The notes below the pieces were generated by a model. It had not been told where the DNA came from. It saw only the letters and a list, made by a program, of their open reading frames with translations, and searched no databases. 64,000 nucleotides of DNA from Blasia pusilla. Taxonomy: Eukaryota; Marchantiophyta; Marchantiopsida; Blasiales. The position numbers and the translations under genes are program-made. The DNA lies in the NCBI GenBank assembly GCA_050084515.1, contig CM114273.1:23188001-23252000 (forward strand), read 5' to 3'. Below, one piece after another: positions 47,740 through 59,144 of the stretch; positions within the stretch are counted from its first letter, which is position 1; each line of letters opens with the position of its first letter.

Positions 47740-48600
47740 CCCGTTCAATGTGTTCACAATGGTGCTCTTAAAGTGGAGACGTTGACACCCTTGGATACCG
47801 CACCCATTGTATGGTAGGAGGTTGTAAGAATCCTAGATCTCTTTGGAGGGATAAGCTCAAGATGAGATGAAATATTTCACGTTGAAATACATATACATAA
47901 GTATCTCTATATTGAGAAAGATGAGATCATAGAACGAGTCTCATTACGCCATATAGTAAGGTTGATCCGATGGTATCTTGATTGTTATCGAAATCTGCAA
48001 TATGGAAGTAAGAGCATACATTACCCGTTGATATTTTATTGTTGGGGATGCAAGACCTAGATAAAGTTTGCACCATTCATTTGGTGATTTTTTTCGGGCC
48101 ATATTATGATCATTAATTAATTGGCTGACATTTTGGTTTGTAGGATCCATTGTTGGGCATGTTTTGGGAGATGTTACAAGTACTATGACATTTGCAAGAG
48201 AGTTAGATATGTTCTCTGATGTACATTATGGAGAATATACTTTTTTTTAAAAATTTGATGCACACTTATGCATGGGTGATCACAAGTGCGAATTATGTGA
48301 GGTTTTGGCTAGGACCATCAGAGTTGTTAGATGCGAAGAGAGTTGGATTGCACACACACTATCCAAAATTATGGCAGATGAACCATCTACTATCACAGCT
48401 ATTGAAGTAAGCTTATGATGGAGTTCAAAGAGTACCATATTTGACAGTGGATGTTATCATCGATTTAGAAAGATCTCAAGTAGTGATGTGTGATGATAGA
48501 CCATCGTTGGTAATATCCAATTGTGTGGGGGAGTTTATGACAACCTTAACTAAATTGGTGAGCTTTCCAACATCCCATGCCTTTTATAAAGGAGTACAAA
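47740..48600 (+). pseudogene. E3 cytosine methyltransferase relic
   Basis: Third, oldest copy. TPLDTAPIVW and RILDLFGGIS (about 47,788-47,860) match the linker and motif I of E1 and E2. YLYIEKDE and VSLRHIVRL follow. The motif IV region (HLVIFFGPYY, about 48,090-48,115) has lost the catalytic Cys. GMFWEMLQVL..HLQES..ICS..YIMENI (about 48,157-48,240) is motif VI with ENV changed to ENI. SELLDAKRVGLHTHYPKLWQMNHLL (about 48,318-48,390) is motif VIII. Many stops show long decay. Confidence 0.78.
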
Positions 48601-49240
48601 ACATGCATAATATGAGATGACCTCAGAGCCTACTTTTGATAAGAAAAAGCAAGCAATGAGTGTTTCTATGGATATAAAAATAGGGCTAGTGGTGTTAAAG
48701 GAATCACAAAGACATGTGTCGGAGCAAGTGATGGACCTCACATATTTCACATAGATAGTCAACCTAGGTTTTGTCGAGTAGCAACGGATGCAAATGTCGT
48801 CCATGTTGTCATATCCATGGGTTAGCGCATCGCCTATAGAATCTATTGAGGCATTTGCTGAGAGCAAGATAAGGAGAGATAGATACTTATGGACTTCTTG
48901 AGACATCATTTGAGTAAAGAGTGCAAAGGTTGCCGCATGATGTTAGAGGTGAAAGAAGGATGGTTGTAGCAAAGGTGGTTAGGGTTGTTGAATAGCAACC
49001 ACAATCCAACTCTTCTTCTTTGAGTGAGGTTATAAGGAAGACTTGGAAGCCTTTGGTAGGTCTTGAGCTGATGGGAGGATAAAGAAGATAGATATAATAG
49101 GTCTTGAGAGGGCGTATAAATTGTTTAACCTTTAGTATTTTTGGTAAATAGACACATTTGGCTAGTGATACACCGATCTTTTGTCAATCATATTGGTATT
49201 TTGACATGGAAAGAGCCTTGATTCACAGTAGGAGTCAAGA
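48601..49240 (+). other. E3 interval between methyltransferase and RT
   Basis: By position this is the methyltransferase C-terminal part and linker; RWVSFPTSHAFYKG-like words persist near 48,555-48,590, but little else is readable. Confidence 0.45.
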
Positions 49241-49670
49241 CTTAATGGTAGGCAGGGAAGATTGGTTGAGTTATTGCATGGGGAGTATGTATCAGTCATA
49301 GTCATGGTAGCAAAGAAGAATATATGTGGTAATTGGATAAACAACCGGATGTGTGGAGGTTATCGTTCTATGGTTGCTACTCTACAACCAACCTACAAGG
49401 AGTTGTTGTGGTTGCTACTCAACAACCCCAACCATGGGATCATAGATAGGATTTTGACTAGTTGGGAGTATCAACAATGTTACTTAGATGGCATTATCAA
49501 CTTTAGTTCTATAGTTGAGGAGCATGAGTGATAATTAGAGGAGATGTTTCAACGATTGTACTTACATAGACTAAAGCTACATCCAAGTAACTACAGATTC
49601 TTTCAAGAGCACATTGAATACTTTGGGCAACTTTACATCAAGGTAGTTTAGGTGTTTAATAGACAAAAGT
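49241..49670 (+). pseudogene. E3 reverse transcriptase relic
   Basis: MVELLHGEYVSVIVMVAKKNICGNWINNRMCGGYRS (49,262-49,370) matches the E2 RT start GLVEMSHGEYASATVMPTKKD...RRMCGDYRP. After a deletion, DRILTSWEYQQCYLDGIINFS (about 49,440-49,510) holds the active site as YLDG, so the second Asp is lost. LHRLKLHPSNYRFF and IEYFGQLY follow. Confidence 0.75.
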
Positions 49671-49899
49671 GGGGGCTATTGCACGAATTTGTACATTACA
49701 AATGTGAGTCGAATTCGAGCATTTCTAGGATTGGAAAACTTCTATTAACGGTATGTCAAGGATTTTAGTATGATCTTGAAGTCTTTAACCGTGATGATGA
49801 GACTTTATCAAATGTGGAATTGAGGAGATGGTTAATTAGGAGCGAGCATTTCAAGAGCTGAAGGATAGGTTGACATCCTACCACATACATTTTACATAT

Positions 49900-50345
49900 G
49901 TGGGAGGATGTTAGAGTGCAGGCGGTGCCTTATCCTTCCCAACGAGCATGTCTTGACTTTTATGTACTTAGGATAGACCTTCAAGTATGTCTTGAGTATA
50001 TCGAGACCTTTACTCCCAAATTACCCAACTCCTTGTATGCATGTTGCTCAAGATATGCTCATTAGGAAGGATAAGGCACCATCAATAACCTAGTCCCATG
50101 ATTGAAAAAAGATGCAATTGTGGAGTGGGAGCATTGAAGGATGCTTGCACTTGATAACACATCATACATCTAGCTACAAACTACTGAACCTCAATATGCA
50201 TACCACTAACATTAGGCCTTGCATGTTCAGGATATATACTTATGAAAGACCTCCGAGACCTTGCATATCTCGAGCATGTACTTATTGGTGGATCCTAGAC
50301 TTTACGGGACCTTTTTGTCATATGCCTATTCCTCTTGAACATTAG
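49900..50345 (+). pseudogene. E3 integrase relic, first part
   Basis: QAVPYPSQRACLD-like and WILDFTGPFCHMPIPLEH (about 50,287-50,342) match the HHCC connector and the first catalytic Asp of E1 integrase (SSDFAGPLPFTGRHHR). It is cut by a W-family LTR and resumes at about 51,365. Confidence 0.65.
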
Positions 50346-50349
50346 TCTT

Positions 50350-51314
50350 ATGTATTACAAAAGCGTATGTTCAATAGGCCACACTCTTATGTAGTTACAC
50401 TTAATCGGCACCCAAACACACTCACATTAGCCACTGTTTGGGTCAACCAGTCTCACATCTCCCAAATCCTAAACTTAAGTTATCCTTCAAGCTCAACTGA
50501 TCTAAGCATGATCAGATACCGACCTAATTCCTCACTCTCCAAACAAGCAAGTCCTTCAAGACTTGGGATAAACTTCCATGATACTCAAATAATCTATAAC
50601 GGCGTAAGTGCGTTTAGAGGTCCCAACTATCCAATGGGCCTCGAACAAGTCTCTAGTCATACCCAATGTTTAAGTCACGTGTCAAGGTCAAAGGTTGATA
50701 TCCATAATTAATCCCCTCGAACTTGGCTTGATATCCACACCCAGAATCCAACCTCTTGAACCATCATGTGCCCTTGGTTCACCCCCATGGTTTCCTAAGG
50801 TGGGGCTTGGGTCCCAAACTCCCTTGGAGACCCTCCCCCTTACATATAGTTCTAGAGATCTCCACCCCCTCTCTACCTTTAGGAAAGTCCTACTGGGCCG
50901 CTCCTTGTGGCCTTCAATCCAACTATCATTTTGAAAGTTTAGGAATTATTTCTCAATCTCTGCTCATGCGTTTGTTTGGATCATTAGTATGTTGTAATTT
51001 TCTTCTCTTAAGCTTTCCAATGCCATCTTATTCATCCCAAACGCATCTTGGGCCTAACCATTATGACCTTAAACATGGAGAAACTCCAAACAAGTAGTCA
51101 AGTTCCAAGTTAGGTTGCAATCCCCTTGGCGCCTAACTCTTGTGGGACTTGAGCTCCTCTCAAGTCTTGCTTGGTGTTTGGAGTTTTTCTATTAGATCAC
51201 GACCATCATCACTAGAGGCACCCAACAAGGCTCATGTCTCGCTTATGACTAATATCTCATTCTAGAGACTTTGACACGCTTTCATCCTAGTGTAAGCCCA
51301 CTAGAGTTGTGATA
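50350..51314 (-). repeat. W-family LTR inserted in E3 integrase
   Basis: On minus it starts TATCACAACTCTAG at 51,314 (family start TGTCACAACCC) and runs through CCCACAAGAGTTAGGCGCC, GGTCATAATGGTTAGG and AAGGAGCGGCCCAGTAGG. It interrupts the integrase between the first and second catalytic Asp. Confidence 0.6.
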
Positions 51315-51364
51315 TTCCGTATTGTCGCATGTTTGGTTATGAGGGTTTAAAAAAAAATTCATTG

Positions 51365-51575
51365 ATTGGGGGTCATCATAACTACCTGTTGGTCATGGTT
51401 GAGCATTTACCCAAGTGGATTGAGTTGGTGGTACTAATATATAGATAAGACAAGCAAGGGAGCATCTTACATATTTTTAGATCTTATGCTAAGTCATTAT
51501 GGTGCACCAATGGAGATGTTGATTGATCAGGGTACCAAATTTAGAGGAGTCTTTCAAGCCTTATACAATCATGCG
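51365..51575 (+). pseudogene. E3 integrase relic, second part
   Basis: GHHNYLLVMVEHLPKWIELVV, DKASEG and LSHYGAPMEMLIDQGTKF continue the integrase core with the second catalytic Asp. The match ends at about 51,575. Confidence 0.75.
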
Positions 51576-52544
51576 ACGCAAATTACTAAGTCTAATAGGG
51601 GACCCGGAGAAGATATTCAAGATCGCTGATCCAAGAAGGTAAGACCTTGGTTTGACCCACCAAAGTTGGAACCTATATTGATTAGCTAGTCGCAAAACTA
51701 GGAAGGATCGTAGAACTATATGCGGGACTAACGCCATGCGAGACACGTTTGTGTCTCGTGACTAGCCTTAGGTGAGAAAGGGGCATCGCTACTGAGGGGG
51801 AAAAATCCAAGGCAAGCAAGGTATTAGATTGTGGAGCCAAGTGCCAAGTCAAGGGCGAGAAGCAAGGAACACGTGAGTAGTCAAGTTGGGCAAGACACCA
51901 TGAGACTAGTCACAAAGGGAAATAAGACAACCATGAGACGCCATACGGGGAGTCAAGATGCGCACTAGCGTGAGACATATGAAATGTAGGTCCAAGATCT
52001 AAGATGCGTTTGGGGAGTTGAGAGTTGCTTAAGTTGCAAGAACCCTCCACTAAGCCATCTTGGTGGATAACTAGTTAAACGCTTATCCGCGGACGGCAAA
52101 CCATAAATCAAGGGTCCAAGGCGAAAAATGGGGAAGGTGGGATCCCTATGAAGAACCCAAAAAGTACCTATAGGATGGGAGAGGGGGGGGCGGGGGGGCG
52201 GGGGACACTCTCCCTCTCTACCCGGTGAAGCCTTTGAACGAGGAACTAACCATAATGTGTGTTTGGCCATGTTTCAAGCTAGTTTGAGCTGAGGAACTTA
52301 CCTTGAGGAATCAACCCTCGCGCTCCACTTTAGGTGGGCAACTTGGGAATATTGGTTAAGGCTTGGGAAGAGACTTCCTACGCAGACGCTACGCACTTGG
52401 GAAGACTCAACTCGATTAGTGCTTGGCGGCTTCTCAACTATCTATAGACCGTATAAGCGGTGGAGTCTTTGAGACTAAATCTAAGTCTTACATTTATAAA
52501 GCTCAACATTAGGAGATCTTTGAGGTAAAGCTAAGGATAGTAGA
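51576..52544. other. unassigned DNA with a G-rich run
   Basis: No coding motif. A G-rich run of about 20 bases stands at about 52,183-52,205. Confidence 0.4.
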
Positions 52545-52768
52545 TGTGAGAAAATAGAATATGATGAAAGTCACTCAAATCTATCACAAATCTTGGAGAT
52601 ACAAAGTGGCCTAGTCCGTTTGTGCGCTCATAGAAGAGCTTCGATGGAACCTGAACATGGAGATAACTCAACATACGAGAATGCGCTTCCATTGCGGCTC
52701 CCGACTATTTTACTACTCAGGAAACTAGGGTTTTTTACCTAATTTTCTTCATTCCTATTTATAGGGAT
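52545..52768 (-). repeat. copia 3' LTR
   Basis: TGTGAGAAAATAGAATATG on plus, through CTAGGGTTTTTTACC to about TTTATAGG. A third, solo copy lies at 57,873-58,095 inside the W element. Confidence 0.7.
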
Positions 52769-52789
52769 TATCTAACGGACTCTTGATAA

Positions 52790-53289
52790 GATCCCTCTCT
52801 CGAAAGAATATATCTATTCGTTGATACCATATCCTAGGGGCTTGCTTCAACTCATACAATGCTCGATGACGCAAAGACACTTTCTCTTCTGATTCGGGTG
52901 TCTCAAAACCTGGTGGTTGAGATACATACACCTCCTCCTTGAGACTCTCATTCAGAAATGCAGACTTCATATCATACTGGTATACAAGCCAACGTCTTGT
53001 TCCTGCCACCCGTAGAACAATTTGAATGGTTGTCATCCTTGTAGTAGGTGCAAAAGAGTCTCATAGGAATCAAAACCTTCGATTTGTGAACATCCTTCTG
53101 CAACCAACCTTGCTTTGAGTTTATCAATGTACCGTCCAACTTGTACTTGGTCTTGTATATCCACTTGGTGCGTATTATCTTCCTGTCCTTTGGCTTCTTA
53201 ACCAAAGTCCAATTTTCATTTCTTTGAATAGCATCCATCTCCATCTCCATATATGGCCTTTCTCCATCGAGGATGAGAAAGGGCTTCAT
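52790..53289 (-). pseudogene. copia RT, N-terminal part
   Basis: NWTLVKKPKDRKIIRTKWIYKTKYKLDG (53,150-53,230) and YQYDMKSAFLNESLKEEVYVSQPPGFE (about 52,905-52,985, first catalytic Asp) and LYELKQAPRIWYQRID are classic copia RT. The YVDD region is missing. Confidence 0.85.
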
Positions 53290-53387
53290 CCAAGCATGAT
53301 GGCTCTTCCACCTTCAAGACCTCTGTCATCAAGGCCATGTTGATAAGATGTGCGGAAGCTCTATTCTGCTCCTCTTATCTCTTGGAT

Positions 53388-53431
53388 CTCCTTGGATGTG
53401 TAACAACTTCATTAGTTACACATCCAAGGAG
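53388..53431. repeat. perfect 17-bp hairpin inside the copia element
   Basis: CTCCTTGGATGTGTAAC at 53,388-53,404 and its exact reverse complement at 53,415-53,431 around a 10-nt loop. It lies between the integrase and RT regions, where copia genes have no such structure. Confidence 0.75.
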
Positions 53432-53439
53432 TCCTTACC

Positions 53440-54440
53440 ATCCAAGAGTTGATTTATCCACTAAGGGTATGATGACCGTAGTGGAAGAGTAGGTTGCTCT
53501 TTGTAATCATCACCAAATTCTTCTTCTCGATGATCTGGTGTAAACATTGATGGTGTGCTCTCGTGGGTTATCTCTTCGTTTGATGATAATATGGATGGAC
53601 CACTGATATCCACCACTTGACAAGGCTGTTCTTAGAACATCACATCACGACTCACAAACATCTTCTTTGCCTCAAAGACACCATAGACAATAAGCTTTAG
53701 ACTCATCGTTGTATCTCATAAAGATGCACTTCTTGCTCTTGGACTCCAGCTTGGTCCTGGATGCTTTAGAAATATGTACAAAGCACTCACTACCAAAAGT
53801 CCTAAAGTGTTAGACTGATGGTACCTTACCTAAGTATGCATGCTTGATGAGGAGTCATGCCTTGCACTAACTTTGTAGCACTTCTATTCAGAATGTAAAC
53901 AGAAGTATTAATAGCTTCAGCCCAAAATCCTTTTGTCAAACCTTTTACTTTCATCATACATCTTGCCATCTCCACCACTTTACGGTTTCAACGCTCAACA
54001 ACTCCATTTTGTTATGGTGTATGTGCCGTGGTTAATTATCGTTTGATTCCATGCTCCCCCAAATATTTGTTGAATTTTGTTGATAAGAATTATCCTCCTC
54101 GATCAGTGCGAAGCTTCTGTACCTTCTTTCCTGTCTCATTCTCAACCAACTTGTGCCATACTTTAAATTTTCCAAAAGCACTGGCCTTATCACGAAGGAA
54201 ATACACCCACATCTTCCTACTATAATCATCGACAACTAAAAATAAGTAGGAAGAACCACCTAATGCCATTGTTCTCAATTTACCACATAGGTCAGCATGT
54301 ATCAGCTCTAGAGGAGCCTTTGCTCTATTGCTGGACTCTTGTGGAAATGATTGTCAGTGTTGCTTGCCCATCATATAAGCTTCACATGCCGACACTCCAT
54401 AAATTTCTGGTAAATCAGCAACCATGCCAAATTTCTACAT
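53440..54440 (-). pseudogene. copia integrase
   Basis: MALGGSSYLFLVVDDYSRKMWVYFLRDKASAF (about 54,160-54,280) and ENETGKKVQKLRTDRGGEF (about 54,090-54,150) carry the first two acidic residues of the integrase core. NMELLSVET...GLTKGFWAEAINTSVY-like sequence continues to 53,880. Stops and frameshifts occur. Confidence 0.75.
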
Positions 54441-55660
54441 CTGACTCAATAAGGGAAAGCTTAGGTCACCAAATCTTTCATTCCACAACTACTACTATCA
54501 AGATCTGTACTTATACTTGTCGTGAAAGCATACAGCTCGTAGATATTTCCATGTCGTATACCTGCACCCATTACTTTTCCATTGGCATCCGCAATGACTG
54601 CTCTTGATTTCTTGAAATGAACTTCTAAGTCACAATCACATAATATTGCTATTGAAAGCAAATTGCGCTTTAACTCCAATACGTATAATACATTAGTTAA
54701 CTTCTTTTCATCTCCTTTTCATGAGACTAAAGAAAAATTATGCCTTTCCCTTCTATAGGGCACTTTGCATTATTTCCAATAATAACAACGATAGGCTCCT
54801 ACAGAGGCTGTAAGGAGCTATACCAATCCTTATGATTGGTCATATGCCTAGATGCTCCATTATCGAGCATCCATGCATCTTCACTCTTTGACTTAGTGGA
54901 ATGTTTTGCCTATGTGCAAAACTCTTCGATTGCTACCCGAGCATCTACCTCATGTTCTCCTAGTTCTATAGAATTTCCATACTCCTTCTTAGGTCTTAAA
55001 CAATCGTTATTCTCATCCTGACTCATCTTTTTACAATCTTTGATAAGATGACCTAGCTTACTATAATAAAAGCATTTGAAGGCTTTCCTTAGAAATTTCT
55101 TCTTGACATTTGAATTGTACTCGTGATTTCTATCTCTCAGAACGTTGGCAGTAAATGTTGCATCACTTCCCTCTCTTGCTTTGAAGCGCATTTCCTCTTC
55201 TACCAATATTGCACTAAATTGTTCAAAAGTAAGCGGTGTGGGTATAACTTGAGTATTAAATGGAGTGACCAAACTATCATACCTTGGAGGCAAAATCCTT
55301 ATGCATCGACGTGCCGAATCTTTGCTAGACTTTGAAATTCATGCGGACGTCATATGATCTTGAAGATTCTTGATCCTCGTCAAAAATTTCTCCGCGCTCT
55401 CTCCTTCTGAAAATTTCTCAGACTTAAGTTGATTCTCCAAATTCTGAATCCGAGTCTCATTCTTGGTTACATACTGATTCTTCATAATATTTCACGCCTC
55501 AGCAGCAGTGCTCGTACGTTGAATGAGAGTCATGACAGAATCAATTACATTCATGATAATCGCATATAGAGCATCAACGTTTTTGCGTTTCCACGCCAAC
55601 AATACAACAAGATCGATATCACTAGATGAAGATGAACATGCAGAACTCAAGGTAGCTTAT
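54441..55660 (-). pseudogene. copia gag and protease
   Basis: Gag UBN2-like helix words (MPPRYDSLVTPFNTQVIPTPLTFEQF, about 55,210-55,290) lead to a zinc knuckle CFYYSKLGHLIKDC (about 55,040-55,080) in which the second Cys is Tyr. The protease active site reads WMLDNGASRHMT near 54,850-54,890 (DSGAS changed to DNGAS). LTNVLYVLELKRNLLSI follows. Confidence 0.75.
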
Positions 55661-55784
55661 GGATTCGAATTGATCCCTATGGCCGTCTCCAAGATCTGAA
55701 ATGATTCGAGGACAGTTCTCATTTTGAACTTCCATGATGTATAGTTAGACCCATCTTACTTCCCTTCACCCAGTGGAGGAGGGC

Positions 55785-55803
55785 AAGCACGAATTGGATA
55801 CCA
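55785..55803 (-). promoter_or_regulatory. copia primer-binding site
   Basis: On minus, TGGTATCCAATTCG follows directly after the LTR end CTCACA. TGGTATC is the start of the usual plant copia site for initiator tRNA-Met (TGGTATCAGAGC); the later bases have drifted. Confidence 0.6.
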
Positions 55804-56035
55804 TGTGAGAAAACATAATGTGATGAAAATGCCTGAAATCTATTACAAATCTTGGAGATACAAAGTGGCCTAGTCCGTCCGTACGCTTACAAAAGAGACT
55901 CGATGGAACCTGAACAAGGAGACAACTCGATATACGAGAATATGCTATCGCTACGGCTCTAGACTATTTCACTACTCGGAAAACTAGGATTTTAAACCTT
56001 TTTTCTATATTTATATTAATAGAAAATATAGGCCG
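55804..56035 (-). repeat. copia 5' LTR
   Basis: Plus strand TGTGAGAAAACATAATG to about AAAATATAGGCCG. It ends next to a 173-bp repeat that starts at 56,043. Confidence 0.7.
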
Positions 56036-56042
56036 TGCATCT

Positions 56043-56215
56043 TGATGCAATATAAGGTTAGATAATCCTAGTAACGCTACTCCATAAACCACCTACGTCA
56101 TATTACTATGACTCCTCCAATGTCTAAGTCGAAACCATCAATCTAGGCTTCTCCTCATACAAGGGGGCCAATCAGATTAATGGTGCTGAGATAAGTGGAT
56201 GTTGAGAATCCAACA
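56043..56215. repeat. 173-bp direct repeat, copy 1 (TG...CA ends)
   Basis: TGATGCAATATA...GAATCCAACA. It matches 61,040-61,212 with no indel and 9 substitutions by my count (about 95%). On minus it starts TGTTGGATTC, like many copia-type LTRs. The hAT transposase frame ends inside it. Confidence 0.75.
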
Positions 56216-57463
56216 TCGGCGACGATTTCTTATTGCAATTTTCTCATCATCAGAGGAAAGATATGAACTATCCATGCCATGATTGATGGGTTGAGAGTTT
56301 GGAACCATAAGTATGAGAACATCATTATCATTAGGCTCATCAACTAATTCCATTGTTTCAATGCTTAAAGATTGTGGAGGAGTATCCCGTATAGATTCAC
56401 TAGACTCAGTGGAACAATTCTCAACTCCTATTCGTGCAACAATAGGTTCTGTTAGGAGAAGTGTTGGGCAAATTGGCTTCTCTTGAAGTCCTCCATTGTT
56501 GCTCTTCCTCGTGCTCTTGAAACAAATATTCCATTTCAGCATCATCTTCGTATCTTCCAAGCCTCTTGGAGTTAAGATTTTCAGTGTTGCCGATATGAGT
56601 ATCCTCCCTCTGTTCGATGCCATGAATTCCACAAATCAGATCCATCTCCTCTAGGTCATAATCTTGCAAGTCAAGGTCATCTTCATGATTACCATCACGG
56701 TTTCTTGCATGCAAGCTAGATTCACTACCATCTTCTACTATCCTTCTAGCTTGTTCTTGTCCATGCCTTTCAGAAAAGTATTGCTCGTACAAGAGCGCTT
56801 ATCTTGATTTTTGAGAAACACCCTTGTCTCCAAACCATGAGTTTGTGCAGATGTACACCAAATCTCTGGCACTCTGGTTGGTCAATTTATTCATGTGCTT
56901 GTTGTGGATGAAACCATAACTACTCCAATTTCTCTCCGTTGAAGAAGATGAAACCACTTTTACTAATATGGACTTAGCCACAAAGCGCAATGTTGGTGCA
57001 CCTTGACCATGCATGCTCCACCAATCAAAGGGGCCAAGTGAATCAAAAACTTTCCTACGAAACTCATCCACAAATAGTTCTTGATGGTTCACAATGTTGC
57101 CCAACTCTCGCAAGCAAGTAGCCACAAAAGAATTAGCCTTGGTGACCGCAACAAACAACTCCTCACCCTCGATCCAAAACTCGTGATTGGCCATAGTAAT
57201 CTCAATCTCTCATGCCTTCTCCCTTTGCCTTGCATCCCTGACATTGAAATACTACCTAAAAGCATTGGCAAAAACCATGGCATGGAACGCCTCCCTCAAT
57301 TCTAAGACACGTCCCAACATGATAAAATTTGTGGCAAAGCGTGTGTTTGCAGGAAGAAAAAATCGTCTCTTCATTGGATTGGTTTCCATGAATTTGGCCA
57401 TCATCCAAGTTCTAGTCTTCACAAATACTACCATCTCACAAGCTTGTGCAAAAATCATGTCCA
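56177..57463 (-). pseudogene. hAT transposase, C-terminal half
   Basis: Continues the DUF659/hAT protein from 59,145 after removal of the LTR element. DMIFAQACEMVVFVKTRTW and LPANTRFATNFIMLGRVL (about 57,310-57,460) precede the C-terminal dimerisation domain, APTLRFVAKSILVKVVSSSSTERNWSSYGFIHNKHMNKL (about 56,890-57,010), whose ERNWS and Arg/Leu residues are the hAT hallmark. An acidic tail (EDDLDLQDYDLEEMD) reaches the 173-bp repeat. Stops occur at about 57,240 and 56,800. Confidence 0.8.
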
Positions 57464-57468
57464 CCCAA

Positions 57469-59139
57469 TGTCGCGATCCTCATAACCAAATAAGCGCCAA
57501 GCGGAATATCCGAACTCTAGCGAGCTCACGCTAGGATGGTTTGCGCTTTGGGAGTTAAGGAAAGACAAGGGCAAGACGCGAGCAAGGCGAGCGTTTCGAG
57601 TGTTTCGTGTGTTGTGGCCGTGACCAAGAAACCAGAACCAAACGCAGTGCTCAGACTTGAGAGAAGTCAAGTATTGGACGAGACGTGGCCAAGGGATGAA
57701 AACTGGACTTGAGACGCGTGCAACGTTTGGGAGTTTTCGACTGTACTTTTGACCATAACTTTGAGTCCCAAGAAGAGTTTGGGACAAGTAAGGTAGCATT
57801 GGAAAGCTTATGTCAAGGCGGTTCCAACGCATCAAATAACTTTGCAAATATTTGCGTAGAAGTTGAGATATGTGTGAGAAAACAGAAAGTAATGAAATAG
57901 TTGAAATCTTTATAAAATTAAAGATACAAAGTGGCCTAGTCTGTCTGTGCGCTCACAGAAGAGCTTCAATGGAACCTCAACATGGAGATAACTCGACATA
58001 CGAGAATGAGCTACCGCTGCGGCTCCCGACTATTTCACTACTTCAGAAACTAGGGTTTTTAACATATTTTTCTTCGTTTCTATTAACGAAGACTTGATAT
58101 TAAAAAGGTTTGAATTGATGAGGGCATCAACCTCTAAAGAGGGGTGAGTTTGGTGACCCTAATAACCAAAAAAGCGCCAAGCAGAACATCCGAACTCTAG
58201 CGAGCTCACGCTAGGATGGTTTGCACTTTGGGAGTTAAGGAAACACAAGGGCAAGATGCAAGCGAGGCGAGCGTTTCGAGTGTTTCATGTGTTATGGTTG
58301 TGACCAGGAAACCAGAACCAAATGTAGTACTCAGACTTGAGAGAAGTCAAGTCTTGGACGAGACGCGGCCAAGAGGTGAAAACCGGACTTGAGACGCGGG
58401 CAGCGTTTGGGAGTTTTCGACTGTACTTTTGACCATAACTTTGAGTCCTAAGAAGCGTTTGGGACAAGTAAGGTAGCGTTGGAAAGCTTATGTCAAGAAG
58501 GTTCCAAAGCAGTAAAGACATTTGCAAATGCTTGCGCAGAGGTTGAGATATGGGCCAAAACCCAACTATAAGAGGAGTCGGGTTGAGGCCAAAAAGAGGG
58601 GCCCGAGTGATCTTTCCCAAAGGTAGGGGGACCCCGGAGTTTCCCACAAGTACTAGTAAGGGGGAAGGTCTCTGAGAGTGCTTGGGACTCGAACCCCACT
58701 TTGGGCACCGCGGGGTGACCCAAGGGCACGGAATGGATCGTGAGTTTAGTGTTGGACTTCAAAACCCAAACCAAGTTCACTAGAGGGATTTTGGAGATCC
58801 CTATTGCATTCCAACTTGCGACTCATACTGTTGAGTCTCGGTTAGGGGCTTATGCAAGGTCCGTTGGACAGTTGGGACCGCTAGGCGCACAAATGCCGTT
58901 TCAGGTGCTTGGACTAACCAAGTCATGGAAGGCTTGCCCGTGTTGGGAACCTAGGAATGAGGGAAGGTTGAGCTTGATGAGATGCTGAGTTGAGGACTCG
59001 GTGGGTTGGAAGGCCTCTTGACTCAAAGCCAGACTAACATGAGTGCGTTTGGGTGCAGGTTGGCGATGAGAGCGTGTCCTACTGAACGTACGCTTCCGCA
59101 ACACTAAGATTGACGTTTAAGGAGAGTTGGTGCATGACA
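57469..59139 (+). mobile_element. W-family LTR element inserted in the hAT gene
   Basis: CCCAA at 57,464-57,468 and 59,140-59,144 is a clean 5-bp TSD around TGTCGCGATCC...GGTGCATGACA. It consists of a 5' LTR cut short at about 57,870, a copia solo LTR (57,873-58,095), a short internal remnant ending in a polypurine stretch (AAAGAGGGGTGAG, about 58,135-58,147), and a full 3' LTR (58,150-59,139, about 990 bp). It has no coding capacity. Confidence 0.8.
57873..58095 (-). repeat. copia solo LTR nested in the W element
   Basis: TGTGAGAAAACAGAAAG...ACAAAGTGGCCTAGTC...CTAGGGTTTTTAAC matches both LTRs of the copia element at 52.5-56.0 kb. It truncates the W 5' LTR. Confidence 0.75.
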
Positions 59140-59144
59140 CCCAA

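Larger units (their letters stand above)
52545..56035 (-). mobile_element. truncated Ty1/copia element
   Basis: Minus-strand order from 56,035: LTR, primer-binding site, gag, protease, integrase, N-terminal RT, LTR. The LTRs (about 52,545-52,768 and 55,804-56,030) share long blocks such as ACAAAGTGGCCTAGTCCG and CCCGACTATTT/TAGACTATTT. RT stops after its first third and is directly followed by the LTR, so the RT core and RNase H were deleted. Confidence 0.8.
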
